A stretch of 64,000 nucleotides of DNA from Dallia pectoralis (taxonomy: Eukaryota; Chordata; Actinopteri; Esociformes; Umbridae): positions 4,466,362 through 4,530,361 of the forward strand of contig CM055756.1 in the NCBI GenBank assembly GCA_029465975.1, given 5' to 3'. This document shows, piece by piece, positions 1 to 13,145 of the stretch. The notes beneath the pieces are model-generated. The model saw only the letters and a list, made by a program, of their open reading frames with translations, ran no database searches and was not told the origin of the DNA. Position 1 is the stretch's first letter; every line of letters starts with the position of its first letter. A program made the position numbers and the translations under genes.

Positions 1-1274
1 GTACATAGTACAGTACATATACATATACAGTATATATACTGCTGGTAACTGAGCCCACCCTGGTTAACACACACCACATTACAGTAAATACAGTACATAG
101 TACATATACATATACAGTATATATACTGCTGGTAACTGAGCCCACCCTGGTAAACACACACCACGTTACAGTACATACAGTACATAGTACTGTACATATA
201 CATATATACAGTATATATACTGCTGGTAACTGAGCCCACCCTGGTAAACACACACCACGTTACAGTACATACAGTACATATACAGTACATATACATATAC
301 AGTATATATACTGCTGGTAACTGAGCCCACCCTGGTAAACACACACACACCACGTTACAGTACATACAGTACATATACAGTACATATACATATACAGTAT
401 ATATACTGCTGGTAACTGAGCCCACCCTGGTAAACACACACCACGTTACAGTACATACAGTACATAGTACAGTACATATACATATACAGTATATATACTG
501 CTGGTAACTGAGCCCACCCTGGTTAACACATACACACCACGTTACAGTACATAGAGTACATAGTACTGTACATATACATATACAGTATATATACTGCTGG
601 TAACTGAGCCCACCCTGGTTAACACACACCACATTACAGTAAATACAGTACATAGTACATATACATATACATATACAGTATATATACTGCTGGTAACTGA
701 GCCCACCCTGGTTAACACACACCACATTACAGTAAATACAGTACATAGTACTGTACATATACATATACAGCATATATACTGCTGGTAACTGAGCCCACCC
801 TGGTTAACACACACCACATTACAGTAAATACAGTACATAGTACATATACATATACATATACAGTATATATACTGCTGGTAACTGAGCCCACCCTGGTTAA
901 CACACACCACATTACAGTAAATACAGTACATAGTACATATACATATACATATACAGTATATATACTGCTGGTAACTGAGCCCACCCTGGTTAACACACAC
1001 CACATTACAGTAAATACAGTACATAGTACTGTACATATACATATACAGTATATATACTGCTGGTAACTGAGCCCACCCTGGTTAACACACACCACATTAC
1101 AGTAAATACAGTACATAGTACATATACATATACAGTATATATACTGCTGGTAACTGAGCCCACCCTGGTTAACACACACCACATTACAGTAAATACAGTA
1201 CATAGTACATATACATATACATATACAGCATATATACTGCTGGTAACTGAGCCCACCCTGGTAAACACACACAC
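1..1274. repeat. minisatellite, unit about 92 bp, 14 copies
   Basis: The core ctggtaactgagcccaccct recurs 14 times at 85-99 bp spacing, joined by variable (ATAC/ATAT) and acagta segments. Length differences come from the number of catata and acac steps. The array is cut by the window start. Open minus-strand frames over it are repeat artefacts. It lies in the shank1 intron after exon 11. Confidence 0.95.
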
Positions 1275-4200
1275 ACCACGTTACAGTACATAGACTACAT
1301 TACAGTATAGTACGATATATTACAGTACATTACAGTACATTACAGTATATTACAGTATATTACAGTATATTACAGTACATTACAGTATATTACAGTATAT
1401 TACAGTATATTACAGTATATTACAGTACATTACAGTACATTACAGTATATTACAGTACATTACAGTATATTACAGTACATTACAGTATATTACAGTATAT
1501 TACAGTATATTACAGTATATTACAGTATATTACAGTACATTACAGTACATTACAGTATATTACAGTACATTACAGTATAGTACTATATATTACAGTATAT
1601 TACAGTACATTACAGTACATTACAGTATATTACAGTATATTACAGTATATTACAGTACATTACAGTACATTACAGTATATTACAGTATATTACAGTATAT
1701 TACAGTATATTACAGTATATTACAGTACATTACAGTATATTACAGTATATTACAGTACATTACAGTATATTACAGTACATTACAGTATATTACAGTACAT
1801 TACAGTACATTACAGTATATTACAGTACATTACAGTATAGTACTATATATTACAGTATATTACAGTACATTACAGTATATTACAGTATATTACAGTATAT
1901 TACAGTATATTACAGTATATTACAGTATATTACAGTATATTACAGTATATTACAGTATATTACAGTATATTACAGTACATTACAGTATATTACAGTATAT
2001 TACAGTATATTACAGTATATTACAGTATATTACAGTATATTACAGTATATTACAGTATATTACAGTACATTACAGTATATTACAGTATATTACAGTATAT
2101 TACAGTATATTACAGTATATTACAGTACATTAAAGTATATTACAGTACATTACAGTATATTACAGTATATTACAGTACATTACAGTATATTACAGTATAT
2201 TACAGTATATTACAGTATATTACAGTACATTACAGTACATAGACTACATTACAGTATAGTACTATATATTACAGTATATTACAGTACATTACAGTATATT
2301 ACAGTATATTACAGTACATTACAGTATATTACAGTATATTACAGTATATTACAGTATATTACAGTATATTACAGTATATTACAGTATATTACAGTACATT
2401 ACAGTACATTACAGTACATTACAGTATATTACAGTATATTACAGTATATTACAGTACATTACAGTATATTACAGTATATTACAGTACATTACAGTATATT
2501 ACAGTACATTACAGTATATTACAGTACATTACAGTACATTACAGTATATTACAGTACATTACAGTATAGTACTATATATTACAGTATATTACAGTACATT
2601 ACAGTACATTACAGTATATTACAGTATATTACAGTATATTACAGTACATTACAGTACATTACAGTATATTACAGTATATTACAGTATATTACAGTATATT
2701 ACAGTATATTACAGTACATTACAGTACATTACAGTATATTACAGTATATTACAGTATATTACAGTATATTACAGTACATTACAGTACATTACAGTACATT
2801 ACAGTATATTACAGTACATTACAGTACATTACAGTACATTACAGTATATTACAGTATATTACAGTATATTACAGTATATTACAGTATATTACAGTACATT
2901 ACAGTATATTACAGTATATTACAGTATATTACAGTACATTACAGTATATTACAGTATATTACAGTATATTACAGTATATTACAGTACATTACAGTATATT
3001 ACAGTATATTACAGTATATTACAGTACATTACAGTATATTACAGTATATTACAGTACATTACAGTACATTACAGTACATTACAGTATATTACAGTACATT
3101 ACAGTACATTACAGTATATTACAGTACATTACAGTATAGTACTATATATTACAGTATATTACAGTACATTACAGTACATTACAGTATATTACAGTATATT
3201 ACAGTACATTACAGTACATTACAGTACATTACAGTATATTACAGTATATTACAGTATATTACAGTATATTACAGTACATTACAGTATATTACAGTATATT
3301 ACAGTATATTACAGTACATTACAGTACATTACAGTACATTACAGTATATTACAGTACATTACAGTATATTACAGTATATTACAGTACATTACAGTACATT
3401 ACAGTACATTACAGTATATTACAGTATATTACAGTACATTACAGTATATTACAGTACATTACAGTATATTACAGTACATTACAGTATATTACAGTATATT
3501 ACAGTATATTACAGTATATTACAGTATATTACAGTACATTACAGTATATTACAGTATATTACAGTACATTACAGTACATTACAGTACATTACAGTACATT
3601 ACAGTACATTACAGTATATTACAGTACATTACAGTACATTACAGTACATTACAGTATATTACAGTACATTACAGTATATTACAGTATATTACAGTATATT
3701 ACAGTATATTACAGTATATTACAGTACATTACAGTACATTACAGTACATTACAGTATATTACAGTACATTACAGTACATTACAGTATATTACAGTATATT
3801 ACAGTACATTACAGTACATTACAGTATATTACAGTATATTACAGTACATTACAGTATATTACAGTATATTACAGTATATTACAGTATATTACAGTATATT
3901 ACAGTATATTACAGTACATTACAGTATATTACAGTATATTACAGTACATTACAGTACATTACAGTACATTACAGTATATTACAGTACATTACAGTACATT
4001 ACAGTACATTACAGTATATTACAGTATATTACAGTATATTACAGTATATTACAGTACATTACAGTACATTACAGTACATTACAGTACATTACAGTACATT
4101 ACAGTATATTACAGTATATTACAGTACATTACAGTACATTACAGTACATTACAGTACATTACAGTATATTACAGTATATTACAGTACATTACAGTACATT

Positions 4201-4626
4201 ACAGTATATTACAGTATATTACAGTATATTACAGTATATTACAGTACATTACAGTACATTACAGTACATTACAGTATATTACAGTATATTACAGTACATT
4301 ACAGTATATTACAGTACATTACAGTATATTACAGTATATTACAGTACATTACAGTATATTACAGTATATTACAGTATATTACAGTATATTACAGTACATT
4401 ACAGTATATTACAGTATATTACAGTATATTACAGTATATTACAGTACATTACAGTATATTACAGTATATTACAGTATATTACAGTATATTACAGTATATT
4501 ACAGTACATTACAGTATATTACAGTACATTACAGTATATTACAGTATATTACAGTATATTACAGTATATTACAGTACATTACAGTATATTACAGTATATT
4601 ACAGTATATTACAGTATATTACAGTA
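1275..4626. repeat. 10-bp satellite-like array (ttacagtata / ttacagtaca), about 335 copies
   Basis: 3.35 kb of near-perfect decamers differing mainly at one T/C position (tatatt versus tacatt). An odd 20-bp variant containing tatagtactatata recurs at about 1571, 1831, 2251, 2561 and 3131 (a related form near 1303), which marks larger duplicated blocks. It contains no open frame of note. It is intronic to shank1. Confidence 0.97.
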
Positions 4627-4824
4627 AATACAAACACTTCAATTTAATTTATTTTGGCATAGAGCAACGTACAACATTTGCTCTAATACTTTCTGAATTC
4701 ATCGTACGTGAAAAGGAGGCCATATTACATGTGTTAACAAGTGCTGATCTGAAGTCTGGTCGGGACACGGTGTTATATTCACCATAAAGGGGTACACACT
4801 GATACACCTGTAAATAAGTCTTAC
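4627..4824. other. short unique intronic stretch
   Basis: Single-copy sequence between the decamer array and shank1 exon 11. I see no feature in it other than the exon's donor at its right edge. Confidence 0.5.
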
Positions 4825-5015
4825 CCTCCTGCTACTCCTCCAACTCCTCCAACTCCTCCTGGTCCGCCTGCTCCTCCTGGTCCGCCTGCTCCTCCCTGCC
4901 TCCGACTCTGTCGACTCCTGTCATCCTTATCCCCTATTCTGCCTCTAGACGGGGAGCGAGTCCGCGCCCCACGAGGGCTACTGGAGCTCCGCAGGGTACC
5001 TGAATGCTTATAACC
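4825..5015 (-). CDS. shank1: shank1 coding exon 11: Ser/Arg and Gly-rich linker before SH3
   Basis: 63 codons plus 2 nt. The acceptor TTTCTCTCTGTCAG|GGT has a strong pyrimidine tract and is in phase with exon 10. The translation starts GYKHSGTLRSSSSPRGARTR, continues SPSRGRIGDKDDRSRQSRRQ and ends in a GGAGGP/GGVGG-type glycine repeat. SHANK1 has a similar TLRS.SSPRGAR.RSPSRGR stretch followed by Gly-rich sequence just before the SH3 domain. The donor is GGAGG|GTAAGA. The left terminal repeat of a Tc1 element starts only about 58 bp upstream of this acceptor. Confidence 0.88.
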
Positions 5016-8000
5016 CTGACAGAGAGAAAGAGAGCGAGCGAGAGACAGAGTTCATGTACATTAAATATAACAAGCCTACGCACCCCTGGTAAAATGCCAG
5101 GTTTTTGTGATGCGAACAAATGAGACAAAGAAAAATCATTACAGAACTCTCTCCAGCTTTAATGTGACCTATAACGTGAACAATTTAATTGAAAAACAAC
5201 TAAATACAAAATAATTTCGAAAGCATTAGATATACCATGGAACACAGTGAAGACATCAGTCATCAATTGATGAAAAGGCCAGAGGAAAACTGGTCAGGGA
5301 GAAATCCAAGAGGCCTACAGCAACATTCAAAGAGCTGCATGGATTTCTAGCAAGTACTGGCTGTGTGCTACATGTGACACAAATCTCCCCTATTCTTCAT
5401 ATGTATGGGCTATGGAGTAGGGTGGCAAGGCGGAAGCTTTTTCTTACGAAGAAAAACATCCAAGCCCGGCTGAAGTTTGCAAAAACAAACATCAAGTCTC
5501 CCAAAAGCAAGTGGGAAAATGTGTTATGGTCTGATGAAACCTTTTCAGCCATAACTCCAAAAGGTATGTTTGGCGCAAAAACAACACTGCACATCACCCA
5601 AAAAAAGTTTAAGATGAAGAGAAAGTTCACCTTTCAGCACGACAACAATCCAAAGCACAATTCCAGATCCACAAAAGCATGTCTTCACCAGAAGAAGATA
5701 ACCATTTTGGAATGGCCCAGCCAGAGCCCAGACCTGAATCCAACTGAACATCTGTGGGGTGATCTGGAGAGGGCTGTGGACAAGAGATGTCCTCGCTATC
5801 TGACAAATTTTGAGCACTTTTGCAAAGAATTGGGCAAATATATCCAAGTCAAGATGTGCCATGCTAATAGACTCCTACCCAAAAAGACTTGAGTGCTGTA
5901 ATAAAATAAAAAGGTGCTTCAACAAAGTATTAGTTTATGGGTGTGCACACTTAAGCACGTTTTTTCCCTCATAAATTTCAGTTTGTTTTTCTATTTAATT
6001 GTCCAAATAATAGATCACTTCAAAGGTGGAAACATTTCTGACATGATTTATCTTTGTAAAAAAATTTTCACATCAGAAATTAACTGCCATGTAGAGACTT
6101 TTCATATCCACAATACATATTACTACATAATGCTGCTTTTAGTGGTGGGAAAGCAAATCGTAAATACAGGATTACCATAGAAAATAATGTGCATGTGTCA
6201 CCCAGTGCCATCAGCATATCATAGAGACATTCCACTATCAGCATTGTGTCACCCAGTGCCATCAGCATATCATAGAGACATTCCACTATCAGCATTGAGT
6301 CACCCAGTGCCATCAGCATATCATAGAGACATTCCACTATCAGCATTGAGTCACCCAGTGCCATCAGCATATCATAGAGACATTCCACTATCAGCATTGA
6401 GTCACCCAGTGCCATCAGCATATCATAGAGACATTCCACTATCAGCATTGTGTCACCAAATGCACATAACAGCCCACACCCTGAATGTTAACCAGCAGCA
6501 TAATAATAAATACGGTGTTGTATTGTAAACAAATGTGTCGCGTGTGTATGGTTATCGTTAATGTCCGATTGCTTAGCTCCATGTCTTTAGTTTCTTTATG
6601 TTTGTTCTTTATTGCTTTGGCATTCTAAATACATGTTTCCTGTACCAGTACAACATATCTGAACGTAATTGAGAGTGAAATACAGAGAGACACTTGCCAT
6701 ACTTAAATGAAATTTAAACACAAAAAAGCACATAACAATGTCCATATACACAAAAACCGACATTAACTCAAACAGCAAAAACAAGCTGTATATGGTGAAA
6801 TATGGACAGCTCATTATGTACAACAATGTACAAATATATTATTATTAAGAAAAAGCTGAGGTATGGCTGAGGTATTGACCTAGAATATAAAAAAAGAAAT
6901 GTAAGATACATATATTTTTCTGGCATGTAATAATTAATTAGAAATTATAGTAGGGAAAAATTAGAGGCACACAAATTAGAGGAACATTAATTAGAGGCAC
7001 ACAAAATAGAGGCACATGAATTAGAGACACACGAATTAGAGGCACACGAATTAGAGGCACATTAATTAGAGGCACATGAATTAGAGGCACATGAATTAGA
7101 GGCACATGAATTAGAGGCACACGAATTAGAGGCACACGAATTAGAGGCACATGAATTAGAGGCACATGAATTATAGGCACACAAATTAGAGCCACACAAA
7201 ATAGAGGCACATGAATTAGAGGCACATGAATTAGAGGCACATTAATCAGAGGCACATGAATTAGAGGCACACGAATTAGAGGCACATTAACTTGTGGCAC
7301 AGTAATTAGAGGCACACGAATTGGAGGCACATTAATTAGAAGCACACGAATAAGAGGCACATTAATTACAGGCACAACATAGGCAAGAAAGTCAGCTAAT
7401 AATTTAACCAGGGTTTGCCAAAGTTGTAATTTCTGCCCATTGCTCTTTACTATTTACATGAACAAACCGGCCTTCATTGTAACATCCAATCCACGGCTTT
7501 AGTCTAAAAAATGCTGAGGTTTAAATGCATTTTGTTGATGATCTGTGCCGTACAGCAGAGCTTGCCAGAGCAGATCTCAAGGAATTAGACGAACATTCTC
7601 AGCCGGTACAAAACACAAAGAGAGAAATAAACCCAAATGAACAGCTAAAAGGAGAAGGCATGCAGGCCAATGGGTTGTAATGTTGTCAGGGAGCTTGGTC
7701 ATGTGTGCTGAGAAGCAGAGGGTTGCATGTTCGTACCCAGCGTGGGGCCGGGCAAACTGTCACTAGAGGAAGCTAAACTGTTAACAACAGCACATTTTAC
7801 ATTGGTTTCCCTGGTACTGGGTGAGCTGGAGTGTAAGTATATCTCAGCTCAACGGCTGGGGTATCTCCGTGTAGGAATTTGTGTTGAGAGTAACAGACGA
7901 GGGGAAATGTTACTCTATTTATTTATGAACAATTAATCTGTTGATGTGGTGTTAGCATGTTGTTCCATGACAATGTATAATTTGCATGCTGCCTGAATAT

Positions 8001-9000
8001 GAGCGTTTATGCATTTCGCCGGAAAAGATGGACACATTTCCGAGATGGTGATGTTCAGCTGCTCTTGTAATGTAATGACAAATCACCAGACGCGTCCATT
8101 GCTTGGCAGGCACTCCTGTCAGGGCTCCTATGTCAGGATCTTTACAAAGCCAGAGAAAATGTGTCATCCTGGCTGTCCTGCAATGTTTAGGCCAACCTGA
8201 ACATGGGTTAGACAGGTCCAGTGGCTCGATAGAACGAGGAACATCATGTCTACCTACACGAGTCTGATTAAGCGGTCGGCAAAACACATAGGCCACAATG
8301 ATTGCTGTGAAACATGACTCCGTTCATGTTTGGATCAGACACCCTGTCTTACCACAGGGTCCTCGATGTGACTTTCTCAATGCAAAATTAGAAGAATAAA
8401 TATAAGAAATATAAAACAATCAAGCTTTTCATCATTCTAGTTGGGGAGAAGATTGCTGTGGATTGATGGACAGCAAAATGACACTGAGTAACTGTGAACG
8501 ACAGTTACTCAGTGTCACAATTTTCAAGGTTTTCTTGAAAATTGTGATACAAATAATTCTGCAGACAATCGTCATAATTTTTTTTGTTAATTTTGTTAAC
8601 TCAAGACAGATCATGAAAAATACATTTTTTTCAAACATGTAATCATATGTACAATGGTACATAACACAACATCTAATGAATGTGTCACCAAAGAAATATC
8701 TTTCATATGAAATAATTATCTTTCACAATACAACGCTTACAAGACTTTTAATAAGCTTCTCTTCAGATTTGCGTAAATAAATGTTATCAACACTTAATCC
8801 AACTGCTCTCAACAGTTAATCACTGAACCATTTGGTAAACCTAAAGAGTTAAAATCAGCCAAATACTGTCAAATGTGTGTTTGTATGCACATCCTGTGTT
8901 CTCTTGCCAAAAAAGCAATTTATATTTTAATACAATCAAAGAGAAAAAGCAAGAGATAACCAAGAGAGAGAGAGACAGAAAGAGACAGAGAGAGAGAGAC

Positions 9001-9032
<32 letters not shown>

Positions 9033-11639
9033 GGACATAGAGAGACATAGAGAGAGACAGACAGACAGACAGAGAGAGACAGAGAGAGAGACAGAGGCAA
9101 CACTACTGCAGTAATAATTGATTGATATATAACATGAGACATGATGAAGCTGTGTTCCCAGTATCCTCTACCTGTACTGAGACGATGTTGGAGCCTGTGA
9201 CGTTGGGCAGAGCCATCCAGTCAGGAAGATTCATACTGTTATCACTGTTGGCCCGTAGGAAGGGGTGAGGATGGGGTGGTGCCAGGGACCGCGGAGCACT
9301 CTCTCCCCTCTGGGGGGCGTATTTGGGCGATTCAAGAAAAGGTACTGGGACAGTGTTAGGAGAAGAGAACGAAAAGAGAGAGAGATTGTTGGCTACTTGT
9401 GAATAATTATTTAATTGGCCGGTTTTTAAATGTTGTCTAGCTTCCTTTTGTGCGCCGACACAGATGGCAGGGATAGGAAAGTTGAAATAAACAGAATATT
9501 GTGATGAATATAATAAATCATGCATATTGGTTGATAAACTCCGGGACACAAGCACAGATCAGAACTTACCTACATCTGTGTCCCGGTGGTTTTTGATAAT
9601 CTCTCCAAGCTCAAAATGGCCCGACATGACAGCCACCTGAAACACACCCAGATGATGTGTGTGACGTATTTGTTTCATATTATTAAAACCCAACACAATT
9701 ATGATTCTCCGGCCGGGGGTGTGGCTTCTGTCTGCCCTTCACCAAAGGAGTCTGTGACCGTCGCATTGCCTTTCAATTGTTTAGCTTGGGTCAAACGTTT
9801 CATGTAGCCTTTTACAAGCTACCCACAATACGTTTTTTGAGCTTTGGCTGCCCACACAAGTCAGGGCTTTGTGATTGTCACACCAATAACTTGACTTTGT
9901 TAAATCATTAATTAATTAATTTATGCCTTAAAATTTGGAATTATGCTTGCGGTCATTGTCCATTTAGAAGACCCAAGCTATAACTTCCTGACTGATATCT
10001 TGAGATGTTGCTCCAATATATTTACATATGTTCCCTCGTGATGCCATCTATTTTGTGAAGTGTTGCAGCAAAGTGCCCCCACAACATGATGCAGCCACAT
10101 CCGTGCTTCATGCTTTAGATGTTGTTCTTCACTTGGCAAGCCTACCCCTTTTTCCTCAACTCATTACGATCGTCATTATGGCCAAACAGTTCTATTTCAG
10201 ATATCATCAGATCAGAAGACATTTCTCCAAAATGTACTATGTTTGTCCCTTATGTGCAGTTGCAAACCGTAGTCTGGCATTTCTTTGGTTATAGTTATGA
10301 CTTTATAACTGTACCATCTCACCATTTCAGAAATACTATATGCTTCAATGCTTGTGGTGCTATTGCTACCCTACAGCGGTGTTTCCCACAGATATCCTTA
10401 AAGATGTCTTTGAACGTAGATGGTCACTTCGGGGCATGTCAAAATGCACAAAAGACAAGGTTGCGCACAAGCACTGACGCTAAGGATGAGCGAGATTTAT
10501 CACTGGTCATCTCGAATGGTGTGCATGAAACAGTCACGGGATGGTTCCCACCCAATATGGATACAGAAGGGCCCTGGAGTATCTCTGGTGTCTTCTGTGC
10601 TTATTACAAATCACACGGAAATCAATGGAAACAGTGCAAACGATATCAGGAACATTTGTTAATCTCAACAGCTTTCACCATACTAACTTCACATCACCCA
10701 CAGCCTCAAGGCAAACAGTATTCTAGTATATCCGACCCAGGTAGGTGGTTCCATTAGCTCTGCAATTTATTACATAGTTACCTGAAATGGGGTCTGCTCA
10801 CTGTTATTCTTTGTGTCCTTATTGGCTCCCCTGTATAGTAGAATTCGTGCACAGCTTTCCTGTATGGACAAAAAACCTGTCAGTCACAATTCAGAACTAT
10901 ACACATCGTTTTTAAGTCGCTCTGGATAAGAGCATCTGCCAAATGAGTATTAAATGTTTGCTTATGAAACATGGCTACCTTGTTGTATAAAGCACAAATG
11001 TGCAAGGCAGTGTTTCCTGAGGCATTTTGGGATGTGGAGTCTGCCCCATAGAAAAGAAGGTGCTCCAGATGCTGGGAGTTGCCATTCTGACAGGCCTGGG
11101 ATCAGAGCAGAGGACCGGAGGTAGAGAGGAAAAGAGAGAGAGACAGGTGGAAGAGGGCGATGGTGAAAGATTAATGTATTAAGAAAGGTACATAGGGAGG
11201 TGAGAGAAGCGGAGAAAGAGATAGGGTCATAAACAGTTTATTTAATACAGCTACCAACATTTGAGAAAGGAAGGGATGGCCACCACAAACACACACGCAT
11301 GTGAAAACGCACAAACAAACACACACGCATGTGAAAACGCACAAACAAACACACACGCATGTGAAAACGCACAAACAAACACACACGCATGTGAAAACGC
11401 ACAAACAAACACACACGCATGTGAAAACGCACAAACAAACACACACGCATGTGAAAACGCACAAACAAACACACACGCATGTGAAAACGCACAAACAAAC
11501 ACACACACACAAACACACACGCATGTGAAACGCACACATAAACACAAACGCATGTGAAAACGCACACACAAACACACACACACAAACACACACACAAACA
11601 CACACTCACGCATGTGAAACGCACACACAAACACACACA

Positions 11640-11670
<31 letters not shown>

Positions 11671-11850
11671 TCACGCATGTCAAACGCACACACAAACACA
11701 CACACACAAACACACACAAACACACAGATACACGCATGTGAAAACGCACACACAAACACACACACAAACACACACACACAAACACACACGCATGTGAAAC
11801 GCACACACAAACACAAACGCATGTGAAAACGCACACACAAACACACACAA

Positions 11851-11881
<31 letters not shown>

Positions 11882-11999
11882 CACACTCACGCATGTGAAA
11901 CGCACACACAAACACACACACAAACACACACACACACACAAACACACACACAAACACACACACACTCACGCATGTCAAACGCACACACAAACACACACA

Positions 12000-12034
<35 letters not shown>

Positions 12035-13114
12035 GCATGTGAAACACACACACAAAAACACACAAACACACATACACAAACACACACACACAAACGCGCA
12101 CAAAGACAAGAGCAGCAATCCAGGCAGCATGAAACAGAACAGTCACAAACACAGATGTAATGAGTTAGGGATGGAGAGAATGTTGAAATGGAGGGGAAGA
12201 GAAGTTAGTACCTGTATCTCCAGCCAGGGTTATAGCTGCTTTCCTCTTCATCCCTGAGATATGGGGTGAGACGGGGGTGAGACAGGGGTGTGTCGGGAGT
12301 GAGACAGGAGTGAGACGGGGGTGAGGCTGGGTGAGACATGTGTGAGGCGAGAGTGAGGCTGGGTGAGGCAATGTGAGGCGGGGTGAGACAAGGGTAAGAC
12401 GAGGGGTGAGACGGGGGTGAGACGGGGTGAGGCGAGGTAAGACAGGGCTTATCATGGGGATAAAGGGCCACCGCGGGATGACAACGCTTGTTAAGGTGAG
12501 GTGTGCGTAACCAATGACTGAAACAGTGATACACTGACATTAACGCACAATCACACACACACACACACACATAAAAACCTGTACACACACACACATACAC
12601 ACACAAACACAGTCAAATCGATCACAATTGCTAGCAGACACACGCGCACACACACGTTCGCCTACCTGGTGTGTCTCATCCCAGCCATTCTCATCCCTGA
12701 CAGCCAGCTTGGCGTGGTGGTAGAGCAGCGTCTCACAGCAGGAAGTGTCGCCCCCTGTCAGCACAGTGTGGTAGAGCGGAGTGAGCCCTCGCCGGTCCTT
12801 ATAGTCTGGAGACGCCCCCAGAGACAGCAGGTTCTAAGGGACAGCAGATACAAACAGCACACTCATACACACATCACACACAATCTCTGATGAAACCCAG
12901 AGACAGCAGGTTCTAGAGGACAGCAGATACAAACAGCACACTCATAAACACATCACACACAATCTCTGATGAAACCCAGAGACAGCAGGTTCTAGAGGAC
13001 AGCAGATACAAACAGCACACTCATACACACATCACACACAATCTCTGATGAAACCCAGAGACAACAGGTTCTAGAGGACAGCAGATACAACAAAACAAAA
13101 CACTTATACGCGCA

Positions 13115-13145
<31 letters not shown>

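Noticed and set aside
4934..5128. 64-codon minus-strand frame starting MSHLFASQKPGILPG
   Set aside because: Its N-terminal half is translated Tc1 terminal repeat; the true coding sequence here (shank1 exon 11) uses another frame.
7690..7770. tRNA-like B-box segment
   Set aside because: No A-box at proper spacing, no cloverleaf and no recognisable SINE tail, so neither a tRNA nor a SINE is called.
10119..10757. 212-codon plus-strand frame
   Set aside because: Its left half is antisense to a Tc1 transposase remnant and it is crossed by no splice signals; the shank1 exons nearby are on the other strand.
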